Source of the DNA: Sebastes aleutianus
Taxonomy: Eukaryota > Chordata > Actinopteri > Perciformes > Sebastidae
Direction: 5' to 3'
NCBI GenBank assembly: GCA_916700875.1
Contig: CAKAKS010000062.1
Coordinates: 15,169,460-15,233,459 of the forward strand
Length of the DNA stretch: 64,000 nt
Shown here: piece by piece, positions 13,430 through 25,597 of the stretch
How positions within the stretch are numbered: the first letter of the stretch is position 1
How the letters are laid out: each line of letters starts with the position of its first letter
Notes under the pieces: model-generated
What the model saw: only the letters and a program-made list of their open reading frames with translations
Database searches by the model: none
Told to the model about the DNA's origin: nothing
Program-made: the position numbers and the translations under genes

Positions 13430-13600
13430 CACAGGACTTTTACTCAGGCGACCAGCGTTTGTGTCCTGTGTGAAACCAAAAGCTGAGTGACGTTACACCA
13501 CGTTGTGACATGAAGTTACGTTACAATCATACTTCTTTTAAGCCAAACCATGATCTTTTTTTCTAACCCTAACCAATAGGGCAACCTCACGGTGGTGACA
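13430..13600 (+). repeat. cctaaacctaa-family repeat
   Basis: Reads ACACAGGACTTTTACTCAGG, GCGTTTGTGTCCTGTGTGAA, TAAGCCAAACCATGATC and then CTAACCCTAACC. It directly follows a different AT-poor repeat-like segment (about 13270-13380) that I could not classify. Confidence 0.7.
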
Positions 13601-14322
13601 ATACCCTTCTTTGGTGTCTCATTCTTGTAAATGTGGCCATTCTGACTATGCATGCTAACTTTATATTCACCACCCTCTCAGGGAAATTTTGGAAACATGA
13701 CTCCACCAAAAACAAATATACCCGAGAAGCAGCTCCAGCCTCCTGAAGCGTTCCAAATAAACTTCAAATTGACATTTACACGGCTATTAAACATATCTAC
13801 ATGCTGGAGAAGTTGTAGCAAAGAAGGGAAAGTTTAAGAAGAGCAATTACTGGTTATCCAGTGGACTTTTTAAGAGGATGATCGTGAGTCATTTCTCTTT
13901 GATGGTCAACCATATTATTCCAATCATACACAGATGAGGAGCCACATCAAATGGAGGAGGGGAAGACCAAGAGTGGAGGCAGAGATTACCCTCATGTACG
14001 TACATAGTGAAATAAGTTAGCTGGCCGCAATTATGAGCATAAAGAACTTCGTTAATTTGGGAAAAGAAGTTTTCTCTCTGACTAAATGTGCTAGAATATG
14101 TGTTTTAGGGTGATAAATGTGTGTATGTATCTGGTTCTTTGTGTATGAGGTATTGTCTTACTCTGTGTGTGGGCTTCTGACAAAATGAAGACTGAGTGAC
14201 CTTCAGCAGCGCCTCTGGCTCAACAACTAAGCATCACTTTCAGCCAGTGACCAGACTGTATGAGAGGAGATTCCCAAGAAAGAGAAGAAAATGCTTTTCC
14301 CAATAGTCAGGGCAACATCTAG

Positions 14323-14530
14323 CGCAAATAATAATAATAATAATAATCATACATTTTATTTGGTGGTGCCTCTCAGGACACCCAAGGACACCTTACAAAG
14401 ATAAAATTAAACATAGATAAAAACAACCGGACATGACGGAGACACATTTATGCAGACACTTATGATGAACTGATGGACACTACAGAGAATAGGCCAGTTT
14501 AAACAGGTGAATTTTGAGGTGGGATTTGAA
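14323..14530 (-). mobile_element. LINE 3' end remnant
   Basis: An AAT microsatellite (14325-14346) is followed by ATTTTATTTGGTGGTGCCTC and ACACCCAAGGACACCTTAC, a typical 3' tail of fish L2-like LINEs read on the minus strand. The coding part is not recognisable. Confidence 0.5.
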
Positions 14531-15262
14531 TGATGTAATAGTTTCAGACTGAATCAGTAATAGTAATAGTGTCAGACTGAACAGAATCTTACCTGTGTCC
14601 TCTGCTCAGCTTCAGTCCATCAACACCCTCCAACAACCCCACCTTAACACAAACACAGCAGTGAGCCCAGATAATCAACCATCAGATCAACTGAAGTGTG
14701 GCACACTTTGTTATTTGCCCAATTATCAGAGCGGGAAAACAAATCTGTCAGAAATGAGATGTGGCTGAGCTATTGATCTGTTTACACTGTCCACATCTCC
14801 TCCTCTCCCACAGCATCTATTAGCACCAGCTGCCTTTCTCTGTCTTTGACATGCCGTAGCAGGGGTGGCGCAGTGCAGGCCGTTGACGTCATGAAGCAAG
14901 GATCATCATCAGCGGACCGCACACGTAACCTTTCCTCGAACTGCATGTATTATATGCTCTATTTTTACCCATTGTGCTGAATACACTAGGTGGCCATGTA
15001 TATTAATACATAGGAATGTTGTGATCATCAAAGCGGGGAAATGCACGAAGTGAAAGCATGCCGTAATTTTCCTCTGAAAAATTCACCTTAACACTTTGAA
15101 CACATATTTGATTCATTTGGAAAAAGGAATTCAATCAATGACCTAGATATGACCTGTTTTTCATATTTCATAGGCACATTAGCATGCAACATGATTTCAT
15201 TTCAAAGCTGTTTTATGTGCACAGACCATGCAGTATTATTACTATGTCCGTTCTCTTTTTAG

Positions 15263-15450
15263 TTAAAGGGGACATGTTGTGCTCACTTCCAAGTTCATAC
15301 TTGTATTTTGGGTTTCTACTTGAACATGTTTACATGCTTTAATGTTCAAAAAACACATTATTTTTCTCATCCTGTCTGTCTGAATGTACCTGTATTCCCC
15401 CTCTGTCTCCGTTTTAGCGTCTGTCTCTTTAAGCCCTCCTCCTGAAAAAG
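15263..15450 (-). mobile_element. Partial TTAA-ended element (family T1)
   Basis: TTAAAGGGGACATG, TTCATACTTGTATTTTGGGT and AACATGTTTACATGC match, in inverted orientation, the right half of the complete element at 24264-24800. The far end is missing. Confidence 0.6.
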
Positions 15451-15489
15451 CCCAGTCTGCTCTGGAAAAAATGGTGCACCTTTGCAAAG

Positions 15490-15690
15490 ATAAGCTACAT
15501 TCCAAATCGCATACTTTTTCTTTTTACTTTTAGTACATACTGCAGCTGCCCTTACAAAGTATGCATGCAGTATGCATACAATTGGGCCATACTGCAGTAG
15601 GACATCATGGTATTTTTGGCATACTGCATTTGACATACTATGTATTGAGACATACTAAATCTTTTTCTGGCATACTAAATAGTATGGGTG
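15490..15690. repeat. gcatact-rich repeat
   Basis: ACATTCCAAATCGCATACTT is followed by many GCATACT/AGTATGC units on both strands (for example 15560-15580 and 15619-15680). This is a self-complementary, transposon-like stretch. The 98-aa frame across it is a by-product. Confidence 0.45.
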
Positions 15691-16441
15691 TTGTATTATA
15701 TTGTAATGATGCTGCATGTGACATAGGAAGGGGAGCCAAATCTGAATGGCTTGTTGAATCCCGTTTTGTGATCCAGGCAGCCCAAGAAAAAATTGACTGG
15801 GTTGTCTTATTTCACAGTTTGTGGGTTAATGGGCACTCCAGATACCCACATGTATGAGCACAAGCACTGAAACAGTGGGTTTTTCATGATATGTGTTCTT
15901 TAAAGTGGGCAGGGTTCACTTATCATTTAGCAGTAGGAGAAAAGCAACAAGAAGACTTTTATCTTTTAACTTCCTTTCTGCACAGGAAGTGGGAATATGT
16001 TGTGGATGACGATTCCAGCAGTACTTTATTAGTCCCCAATGGCTGTTCTCTGCAACAGTAATAGCCTATCTTTGTGCTCCAACATGCTGCTGCATGAGAC
16101 AAGGATGCCTTTTATCTCCACTATTGTCAGTTGTGATTGTTGAGATTGCTATGGTTAAACCACAGCTGAGAGACAAGAAACACTAGCAGGACAATTTGCC
16201 ATCACTTAATGTTGATAATATGTTGTGTCTCTTTAATTTATTCGGAATGCTGAGAGAGTTTGGTGAAATCCAGTTGCACATCCTGCAACACAATTAGAAT
16301 TAATCAGAAAAACAAACGGATTTTGTGATAATTCTGAAAGGCCAAATCTCCTCTGTGTGCATAAGCAGAGAGTCAACACCAGCAGGAAGTTAGCCTCAGT
16401 GTCAGCAATGACTCACTAAAGCTCTGAGCTTTGAAACCATG

Positions 16442-16944
16442 ACCCTGTTTACACCTGGCATTAGAATGCATCTCGAGCGACCGCTTGTGATCGGACCACA
16501 GTTTCCCACCCTGTATGCAAATAAACACGTTCATCATTTCCGTTGGCAAAGACCAAATGTGTGTTGTTTTTAACCAGCTTGTGTTTTGAATGATTTCCCC
16601 TAAAACCAAGTCTGAACCCTGAACAGGCCTTTGAAGATTTGTCCCAAAGTGAGGACCGCCCAAAATGTCCTCACTCGGAAGGTCTAAAACTCAAGCTGGT
16701 CCTCACAAAGATAGCTGTACAAGAACTTATGCACACACATCCTCAATGTCCTTCAATGTGGCCTAGGACTTAGTCGCGTACACACAGCTAAAAAATGGTG
16801 ACCATATTTGGCATAGACCACCTCCGAATGTGGTCTGAGCGATCGGATCTCAATGCGTCATGGGTGCGTTCACACCTGTACTTGGAGCTGTCCACTTGTG
16901 ATCAGATCACCCAGGACATATATTAATGCCAGGTCTGAACAGGG
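16442..16944. mobile_element. TIR element, about 500 bp
   Basis: The ends CCCTGTTTACACCTGGCATT (16443) and AATGCCAGGTCTGAACAGGG (16925-16944) are near-perfect inverted repeats. Inside are GATCGGA-type repeats and no transposase. The target duplication is unclear. Confidence 0.75.
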
Positions 16945-19900
16945 CCAAGGCCTTATTTTAACTTTGTTGTTGGTGCACACATGATAAAAAAAAACCCAGG
17001 AGGGTTAAAGTAAGTAAGTACAACTTCTGTCATTGGCAGTCTGGAAGGGCACGTCAGAAATGTGTTGGCCTGTGTTATGAATTGCTGGATGACGTGCAGC
17101 ACTGTGGCAGAATCTCTGGCATTTCTTTTGCCATTGAAATGAATTGACATCCAGTATTTTTAGACAGTGCCACTGTAGGTCTGATCACTGCCTTAGTTTT
17201 GAGTCCTTTAGATCTGTTAGTGTGACATATTGGACTGACACTTTAGTCAGGTTGAAGTGTGAGTGATACCTGTTGGCACAGACATGCCACAGTTTAACTG
17301 TACTTTGTCTTACATGCCCTTTGAAAGGAAGACGATGCCTCTTATTGAACGATCAGCAAATCAGGTCAAAACAGACAATTGCTAAGAAAAGTGTGTGTTA
17401 TATTGAGGGAAAGTGGAAATACCCTCAAAGTACAAACTAACTTCAGGACAAACTAAAAGCATGACAGACTGATGATATTGAGCAGAGTAAAATTATCATT
17501 GTTTTCCATATAGAACTATGAATATCACACACATCTCTCTGTGTTTCCATAGCTGAAAGAACCTTTATGCTACGGTTGTTTGCAAGCCGTCCCCCTGGGA
17601 TTACTCAACAAAAAGCTGTAAATATGCAAAGCAGATTAATTAGTTTCCCAAGGTCACCTGTACAGAAGAGGGCTCCATGCATTAATATGAGATTTGTCTG
17701 CAGACGAGTGAATATCTGCAGATGAGTTGCTGCACGGATTTCATTGATATTTGCTCAAGAGTTAACGAGGCTCTGTGCGAGGCTTCATTTGGCCAAAAAG
17801 TATTCCTCTTTAATCCACAGCAGCCTCGAAAAAGCGCCAGGGTTGGAGTTGTTAGAGCATCTTAGTTCTGGTGGCTTTAACCGGAGGGTTTGCATGCTGC
17901 ACCTCAAAGTCCACAGTTCATTAGAATCCAGTCCTAAACCTCCGCCAACACTACAAACTCAGCATGCTGACTCAAGACCAGGCTTATTAGCTCTAATCCC
18001 CGGCAACCCTCTGTGTTTGTGTTATCAAATAGGATTAGACTGATACCTGTATGTCGGTTTACTAATATATTGGCTCAACTTTTAACTTTATAACACCAAC
18101 TAGTCAAATAATCCACCTGTGATATGATTCAGGTTGTCTTTGACTATACATCTTGGAAACACGCCACTACATTTTAATTGCACGTAATTTTTTTTTTACA
18201 TTTTTAACAGTGTTATTTGAAAATAAATTATTTTCCTAAAGGACTAATGTATTTCATTATTTTTCCTGACCATTAAGTAGAAGATAATAGATGATGAGTT
18301 GAATAAATGAGTCATCCTGCTTTAAAAACTGCTAATCATCTATACCATAAAGTCTTTCTTTGTGTTTGTGTCAGATTTCAACAATACTAGCTTGAAATAT
18401 AAACAATGAGAAGCTTCAAAAATACCATTATTAGTATCAGTCTTCTAGTTTAGTCTTCGGTTTGTGACAATCGGACAGCAATAAATATTACATTTATCAT
18501 CACATAAAAGAGAGAAAAGCGTCAAATCCTCACAATAACAGCTGGAACGTGGATATTTTTTGGCTTTTCACATTCTGTCCATTGACTGATCAACACATTT
18601 TTTCAGCCCTTCTTCAACTCCCCATCAAACCTTATTGTACAAGCGCCACATTTAAGGTACAAAATGACCTCCTGCATGTTAGTAAAATGCTTAAATGGGT
18701 TTATAAATCTTTCCCTAGCTGATGTATCCTCCACATATGTCTAATCTTGATTAAAACACACAGTTATACGGAGGTCTGGCGCTCCATCTCATCCTTCAGC
18801 AGATTAACTCAGCGGTGTAAAACACCCTCAGATGACTATGATCAAGTGAATGGGATACAACCCACTTAAATGGACCATTAAGGAGAATTAGGCACATCAT
18901 AATCGCAAGATACTGCAGCACATTACATGGAATGGTTAATTAATTTCTCACATGTGGCTGCAAAATAAAAGACTTTGATCCATAAGGCACGTCAGATTGA
19001 ATGTAATTACAAAAATACTGAATTAACCGATTAATTAACTGACGCTGCTATGAAATATTTCACTAAAAGTTAATGATGCAAACTACACTGGATTGAATTG
19101 TTTGCCGGTGCTGCCCTCTTTTGGAACAACTGGCTCATTGCATGTATTGACAGGATTCATCATATCAGTGTTGCACCACAGGATGGTGCATTTTAAACAG
19201 CAGTAATTTAAGGAGTTCATGCAGGAGCTTCTATATTTACTAAGTCAGCACAAAAAGGGCTGAAGAGCTGGTTTAAAGCTCTCTGTCAGGTGTAACTGTG
19301 TTACAGAGTGAGATCATGTTCAGATCAATGGCGACACTTGTGTCTTCCCCAAAGAGCATACAAACACAGACACAAATGTAATATAAGCGCTGTTTAATGG
19401 AGGCAGGAGTGTCATATTGCAGAAACATCCCTCTCGTGTTCCCCCTGTGAATCTGAAGCAGGACATTTTAGAAGATGCATGAACAAGATGACAAAATAAA
19501 TCCTCAAATTCTATATGACTTTCTCCATTTTCTGAGGGTTAATTATGCTATACACAGACGTCATTGATCTCATGTTCAGCGGACAAAACTACAACTTGCA
19601 GATAATTGCTCCGGGGTACTTTGAGATCAATACCGTGCCAACATATCAGGGCTGTATTGGAAAGTCTCTGTATGGGTGATTGCTTGCTCCATCAATCTGA
19701 GCCATTTCCTAGTTGCTGCCCTGCCCTGCTCCTCTTTGTGTGGGAAGAGTACCAGCCAATTGAAGCAGACATTTTCCTCTCATTGTCAAGTCCTTTCAGG
19801 CTTTTTAAACAAAACAAAAAACACCCAAGCTGCTGGGGGAAGTTTTTAGAAGTCATTTTACAGACCAATGGAGTCATCAGTCTGAGTGGTTTGGGGTCTA

Positions 19901-20565
19901 TGGATATCCTCTGGGGACCGGAAAGGCAGGCTCCTCGCCTTTGATGCAACATCAGGACCGACCGACCGCGATCGTAGATGATGGTAAGGAGATGGTGGTG
20001 GTCACAGGATGCTCTCGAGGAGGTGGAGATAGCAAAGGAGGGTGGTGGGACTCTAGCACTGCATTTTACTGGTTTCTCTGGTCGCACGGTGGGCGGAAAA
20101 TTCTTTTCAGCGTCTCCTTAAGATTTCTGGATGTTTTCTGATAGTTAAGTTTTGATTCTTCAAAAATACAGACAGAGAAACTTGATCCATATTGAAAGGT
20201 GGGTGTTTGTCTACTTGTTTACTTCTATTTGTCGGGTTTTATGTTGGAGCTAGGTGGAGGAAAAACTAACATATGCAGCCCCGACTCAAATGGATAGAAA
20301 ATTTGTTATTGCATAATATTGATTTGGGGGGGGGGGAAGTCAACATTTTAACAATTCATGAAGGCTAATTTGGGGATAATTTTGTCCTTTTTAACATCCG
20401 ATTAAAGTGCTCAAAAGTGGCTTCCTTATCACATTTATCTGCACTTTTTAATGATGTATATCACTCTCAATATGAATGTTGTTATTTGCAGAAAGGATTA
20501 GTCATAACTTTCTGTATTAGAAACAGAGACCTCAGATTGATTCTTATTGGGCATTACTTCCACAG
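16945..20565. other. No gene seen upstream of PIRT
   Basis: It has a poly(T) at about 18190, a G11 run near 20325-20336 and no repeat I can name. Overlapping frames at 19606-19944 (+) and 19692-20087 (-) have no domain or splice pattern. PIRT 5' exons and promoter should lie here but cannot be pinpointed. Confidence 0.55.
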
Positions 20566-20581
20566 AGTCATCCAGGAGGCC
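20566..20581 (+). promoter_or_regulatory. pirt: PIRT splice acceptor and start context
   Basis: TTACTTCCACAG ends at 20565 and is followed by AGTCATCCAGGAGGCC and then ATG. This suggests that a 5' UTR intron ends here and that the first ATG of the coding exon is the one at 20582. An upstream exon was not located. Confidence 0.45.
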
Positions 20582-20989
20582 ATGTCAGGCAGTCCAGAGA
20601 ACATCCCCCTGGGAGAGTGCACCCTCTCCCAGTCCAGGGACCAGCTGACGCCCCCGAGCCGCACAGAGAGCACCGTGTTCAGCATGTCCCGCAGCGATTC
20701 CGTCTGGACCACGGAGACGTCTCGCAGCAGTAAGTGTGAAGAATTCTGGTTCGCCATCCACCTAATGTCCACCGGGGGCAGCTTCCTGGCATGCGGCATC
20801 ATCATCAGCGGCCTCTGGTTCGCCGGCCACTGCAGGAAGGTGACAAACATCCTGGGACCGGCCCTGCTGTCCATCGGGCTGATGGTCTTTGTGGTGGGCG
20901 TGGTCCTTATCCCAGTCACCAAGCAGAACAGGAAGCAGAATATAAAGAAGCCCATGACTTACTACAGGCAACCCCAGTTCAACCTGTGA
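20582..20989 (+). CDS. pirt: PIRT-like phosphoinositide-interacting membrane protein
   Basis: A 135-aa two-pass membrane protein. In mammals PIRT (137 aa) binds PIP2 and modulates TRPV1 and TRPM8 in sensory neurons. Seen here: the motif SRSDSVWTT at residues 36-44, close to the mammalian SRSESVWTT; TM1 at about 55-82; TM2 at about 90-112 with GPALLSIGLMVFVVGVV, like the family's GPGFLSLGLMMLVCGLV; then a basic tail TKQNRKQNIKKP, the expected lipid-binding side. The reading frame is open back to 20417, but the upstream 55 codons look non-coding. An acceptor-like TTCCACAG ends at 20565, and the ATG at 20582 gives a protein of family length. The whole coding part is one exon. The symbol rests on motif and length plus the TMEM238 neighbours; another small PIRT-related family member is possible. 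Confidence 0.78.
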   Translation: MSGSPENIPLGECTLSQSRDQLTPPSRTESTVFSMSRSDSVWTTETSRSSKCEEFWFAIHLMSTGGSFLACGIIISGLWFAGHCRKVTNILGPALLSIGLMVFVVGVVLIPVTKQNRKQNIKKPMTYYRQPQFNL

Positions 20990-21770
20990 TGTTTGGAGGC
21001 CATTCAAAATAAGAAACTTTAACTTTAAGAGCACGCTGGATTGACATTTTTCAGCATGGGAGCCTCTATTAAGGACTATGTGTGGTGACATTTATGTTTT
21101 ATTTCTCCAGGATTGACAACACTAAGTGCTTATCTCAAGTGTGCATGACAACATTTGCATTAATAACCATGGCTGTGGGGAAAAGAAGGTGAGAGCACAA
21201 GGACAACAATGTGCTGCAATTATTCACACACAATTTAGCGAGAAGGATATTAGAAAGCAAACTGTCCTCAAAGAATATTCATGAGGGAAAAGTGGGCAAG
21301 GGGGATTTCCTAATGCTGTGTGGTGCAGTGTATGCCCATTCATGAATAATTAAAGGTTTTGAGAGCTCATAATTGTCAGTTCCCGGTTTACTGTGTCTTG
21401 TTGCGTCCAACGAAGTCCCTACTGTGGGAAGGAGCTTTTGAATCTGCGTCCATTCATCCTCAAATATATGTAAAGGATAAACATTTGACTACTGTGACCT
21501 GAAAGCACATTTTCATAAGATTCAAATGGTATGGAGCAGGGAATTTTAATTAACCCCTTCAGACCCAGCGTCCATCATATTGGACATGAAATATTCATTG
21601 CCATTGACAATGCACTAAAATTAGACTTTGCCCTATAGCAACTAAGCAGCTTGTATTTAAAGCAGCTACAATCAATAGGTCGACTACTTGTATCTTCAAG
21701 CTTTACTGGCATGAATGTTAAAGTTAACGAAACATTATTGCTAAATCACATATTGTTGAACTAAGTTTTA

Positions 21771-23211
21771 CACCAGAACACTAAATAGATAATCATAATT
21801 TAGTATTTAAGCAGCTAAAGAGACCAAAAGTTTTTTTTTTGTAGACATGGCAAAAGTCATCTTATCAAATGTAGAACGTAACACATTGTCCTTTACATTA
21901 AATAAAAACAGAAAAGGGAGCCCAAATAACCAATTAACAAATAGAAAGTGGTTAATAATACAGTTTTCTGCACAGAGTATATGCATCCCATTCAGGAAAA
22001 GGCTGAGTCATGATGCTTTAACTGCTGCATATCAATTTGAATGTCAAATGACATGTTAAAAAAGGTCCTGTAAGTCACACCAGAACACTAAATAGATAAT
22101 CATAATTTAGTATTTAGCAGTTAAAGAGACCAAAAGGTTGTTTTTTTTGTAGACATAGCAAAAGTCATCTTATCAAATGTAGACACATTGTCCTTCACAT
22201 TAAATAAAAACAGAAAAAGGAACCCCCACCCCATGTTGGTCTCGGTCACATGAAAGGTAAAAAGAAATAAAAACATTTGAAAAAATAATAATAAATTAAA
22301 CTAATTAAAAAAAGTAAATAACTAGAAAAAAAAGTATATGATATCAAATAATGGACTTAACAAATAAAATTAAATAAAATATAATATGGAAATAAAGAGG
22401 GTCGTATAGGAATGGTGTAGTGAAGATCCCTAATAAATAAAATCAAATAAAATCTTTCACATGGAAAAAAAAGGGTTAGTCTCCAATTAACAAATAGAAA
22501 GTGGTTTATAATACAATTTTCTGCACAGAGTATAATGCATCCCATGCAGGAAAAGGCTGAGTCATAATGCTTTAACTGCTGTATATCAATTTGAATGTCA
22601 AATGACATGTTAAAAAAAAGGCCCTGTAAGTCACACCAGAACACTAAATAGATAATAATAATTTAGTATTTAGAAGCTAAAGAGACCAAAAGGTTTTTTT
22701 TGTAGACATGGGAAAAGTCATCTTATCAAATGTAGAACGTAACACATTGTCCTTTACATTAAATAAAAACCGAAAAAGGGCCCCCCCCCCCCCCCCCCCG
22801 CATGTTGGTCTTGGTCACATGAAAGGGAAAAAGAAATAAAAACATTTTTTAAAAAAAGAAATAATAAATTAAACTAATTAAGAAAGTAAATAAAAAATAA
22901 AATAATAAGAAAGAAAAAAAGTATATGATATCAGATAATGGACTGAACAAAATAAAATATAATAGGTAAATAAAGAGGGTCGTGTAGGAAAGGTGTAGTG
23001 AAGATCCCTAATAAATAAAATAAAATAAAATCTTTCAAGTGGAAAAAAGGGGTTAGTAATATAGTAATTAACCAATTAACAAATAGAAAGTGATTCATAA
23101 CACAGCTTTCTGCACAGAGTATATGCATCCCATGCAGGAAAAGGCTGAGTCATGATGCATATCAAATTTGAATGTCAAATGACATGTTAAAAAAAAAAGG
23201 TCCTGTAAATC
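21771..23211 (+). repeat. Three-unit direct tandem repeat (307, 556 and about 578 bp)
   Basis: Each unit begins with CACCAGAACACTAAATAGAT (21771, 22078, 22634) and ends with AGGTCCTGTAA or a near variant. Units 2 and 3 are near-identical apart from small indels. Unit 1 lacks about 250 bp of the middle, including the GGTGTAGTGAAGATCCCTAA block. The junction of that gap lies beside a C-rich spot that reads GGAGCCC in unit 1, GGAACCCCCACCCC in unit 2 and GGG plus 19 C in unit 3. The tract is AT-rich, and its reading frames are not protein-like. Confidence 0.9.
22781..22799 (+). repeat. Poly(C) run of 19
   Basis: An uninterrupted C19 run in the third tandem unit. The same spot is much shorter in the other two units, so it has expanded or is an assembly-prone homopolymer. 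Confidence 0.9.
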
Positions 23212-23270
23212 CAGCACCTTATTGTTTTATAGCAACCTTACTGTGGACTTTAACCTGACAACAACAGTCA

Positions 23271-23319
23271 GTGTGTGTATTTGTGTGTGTGTGTGTGCGT
23301 GTGTGTGTGTGTGTGTATG
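23271..23319 (+). repeat. (TG)n microsatellite
   Basis: An imperfect TG run about 50 bp long, located 130 bp upstream of the TMEM238-family start codon. Confidence 0.9.
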
Positions 23320-23358
23320 TAAGCCTGGGGAAATCCCTTGTTGATGTTCACTTTAGAG

Positions 23359-23445
23359 GTAGTAGGTGGGGCGTTTCTCTCCAGGTGCGCTGCTCAGCTC
23401 CGGTATACCGCACCTGAAGCATCCTCCTAATCTAATGTCTCCACC
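23359..23445 (+). promoter_or_regulatory. 5' leader of the TMEM238-family gene
   Basis: A locally GC-richer stretch runs from the end of the repeat tract to the Kozak-like CCACCATGG. No TATA box is evident at the expected distance, and the transcription start is unknown. Confidence 0.3.
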
Positions 23446-23946
23446 ATGGCTCAGATAAAGTACATAGGATTATGCGTGTCTGCGTTTCTGTTCGCCGTCG
23501 CACTCGACGTCGCCGGTGTGGTTCTGCTCTTTGTCGGTATCTTCGCCAACCTGCGCCTCGACGGCCGCTTCTACGGCGACTTCTTGATCTACACCGGCTC
23601 TCTGCTCATCTTCAGCAGCCTGGCCTCCTGGATCATCTGGTACATTGGCAACGTGCAGCTGGACGAGGACGACGACGGGAAGAAGAAGAAGAGGAGCAGC
23701 ATCGTGCAGCTGGCCAGGAAACTCTCCGAGAGGTTGAGCCAGAAGCTGAAACCACGCGTGAAATATGTGGAGGATGGTGAGGAGTGCAGCAGCAGCCAGG
23801 TGAGCTCACCTGCTGATGCTGCACACAAAGCCAGCAGGGTGACCTGGGGCAGATCCACAGCCTACCACAATGAAGGCTACGATGACTGTCTGGACTCTGT
23901 GGAGAAGAATATGGAGCTTGAACCAGAGGACAAACCAGAGATCTGA
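23446..23946 (+). CDS. tmem238: TMEM238-family two-pass membrane protein
   Basis: A 166-aa intronless reading frame with start context CACCATGG. Two hydrophobic segments, about residues 6-34 and 43-69, are joined by a short loop. They carry the family blocks AVALDVAGVVLLFVGIFA and GDFLIYTGSLLIF then IIWYIGN, close to human TMEM238 (AVALDVAG, GDLLIYSGALLVF, ILWYTGN). After TM2 comes a charged run DEDDDGKKKKR (73-83), then an amphipathic stretch QLARKLSERLSQKL, and a long polar tail of about 65 residues. The biochemical role of the family is not established. A second, shorter family member lies 3.2 kb downstream on the same strand. It could be called TMEM238 or a fish-specific paralogue. Confidence 0.85.
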   Translation: MAQIKYIGLCVSAFLFAVALDVAGVVLLFVGIFANLRLDGRFYGDFLIYTGSLLIFSSLASWIIWYIGNVQLDEDDDGKKKKRSSIVQLARKLSERLSQKLKPRVKYVEDGEECSSSQVSSPADAAHKASRVTWGRSTAYHNEGYDDCLDSVEKNMELEPEDKPEI

Positions 23947-24263
23947 ACCACCACCATGATGATGCCATGAATGGGTACCTTTCATATAAAATAGATGCTT
24001 TAAATGTGGCCATGTCTGCAGCAGGATGCTACTGTAGAGAATATTATTATATGCTGTATTTCTCAGCCAAAACTAAGTGAAGAATATTATTATATAGCCA
24101 ATTATTATATACTGTATTTCTGGAGGGATGAGTGGATGGAAATAATGTTCATAGGTCAGTAATACTTAACTTTACAGGTTCTGTAAGTTATGGAAAGATT
24201 TTGGCAAACTACTTCTGACAGGGAAAACCGATAGTTGGTGCACTCTCAATTAATAGAGATTCT

Positions 24264-24800
24264 TTAAAGGTCCCATATTATAAAAAAGTGAGATTTTCAT
24301 TTTTTTTTATTTATTATAAAGCAGGTTTAAGTCCTATATAAATACTGTGAAAGTATCAAAACACTCAATCCACAGGGAAATACACACAGCTCGTATTCAG
24401 AAACTCTGCATTTGAAACAAGCTGTCAGGATTTCTGCCCATTCATGATGTCACGAATATACAATATTTAGACCCTTTACACAGTTTTAAATGTAAACATT
24501 CTAAATGTGTCCCAGTTTATTTCCTGGTTGCAGTGTATGTGAATGTCATCAGCTGACAGGAAGTACACATGGACCCAAGCTGTTGCCTAGCAACGCAATT
24601 CTGTTGCAATTCCATTGTAATTCCGACAAAATGCGTTAAAACGGAGCGTTTAAGACAGAGGGTAAATACAGGCATATTCAGGCTGACAGTATGAGGAAAA
24701 TAAAGTTGTTTTTTTTAACATTACAGCATGTAAACATGTTCTAGTAGAAACACAAAATACAAGTATGAACCTGAAAATGAGCATAATATGGGACCTTTAA
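24264..24800. mobile_element. TTAA-ended TIR element (family T1), complete
   Basis: TTAAAGGTCCCATATTAT at the left and ATAATATGGGACCTTTAA at the right are an exact 18-bp inverted pair that includes TTAA at both edges. TTAA duplication is characteristic of piggyBac-type transposons. At 537 bp without a transposase frame, it is a MITE. Partial copies occur at 15263-15450 and 36204-36465. Confidence 0.85.
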
Positions 24801-25271
24801 GCCAGTGGGCATCATGTCACCTGAACAATGGTCCACAGGCAAGCTTACAGTTCAACATACATGAAGAATTAAGTTTCCATAAACAACCATCGACTATTGA
24901 TGAATATTTACTTGGTTTTAAAATGGAGCAGTTGAGGAAATTCATTTTCATATTTTCCATTCCATTATAACCACATTTCATAGTTGTTTCCAAAAAACTT
25001 TTGTTAAAATGTGAACCTGAAACACAAATCGATATTATTTTTTTGTATTTAATGTTATTAATTTAACTGTTTGGTAGTATTTTGTGTACATTTCCATACA
25101 TCAAAGTCTAGATGATTTCAAAGTTTTGTCCACACTGCCAGGCAAGGCTGGATTACCAACCGGATTACCCCAGAGGGCCCCAGACTCTTAAGTGTCCGAT
25201 ATTTCATTAATTGAAAGTGTGTATTTACCACTGAAGCACATTATAAACTGAAATGATGAAGACCTATAGTA

Positions 25272-25597
25272 TAGGAGTGTCACAATATCAGATTGTCACT
25301 AAATGATTATCATGGCCAAAATAATTCACAACAACAATATAATCGCAATATCTTTAGAAAATCTGAAAAAAACTGCTATCAGTCAAGTTCATCTTTAACT
25401 TTGTTTATTGTGAGTTTTGTCTCTTTTTTGGCAAATTAATTACCCTCACAATAAAAGGTGGAGGGTCTGGAACCATAACTGTAAATATGAAATGATTTAA
25501 GAGGCGCTGGATTATTTACACAACACAATATCAATATTTCATTGTTATATATCACAGTTACAGTATACAGTATATAGCGGTATATTGCGACACCTCT
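25272..25597. mobile_element. Short TIR element, hAT-like
   Basis: TAGGAGTGTCACAATATCAG and TATATTGCGACACCTCTA are imperfect inverted ends of a 326-bp AT-rich segment. No target duplication could be confirmed. Confidence 0.5.

Noticed and set aside
19606..20087. Overlapping frames of 112 (+) and 131 (-) codons
   Set aside because: Same bases on opposite strands, no family resemblance, no splice sites or start context.
20417..20581. N-terminal extension of the PIRT frame
   Set aside because: The 55 codons upstream of 20582 look like intron/UTR, with an acceptor-like site at 20565, and would make the protein longer than the family.
21847..23128. Direct-repeat array read as CRISPR-like or satellite
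   Set aside because: Only three units, each hundreds of bases long; an ordinary local tandem duplication.
23472..24013. Other-frame ORFs over the TMEM238-family gene
   Set aside because: Shadows of the real gene: Arg/Ser-rich, with no hydrophobic or conserved pattern.
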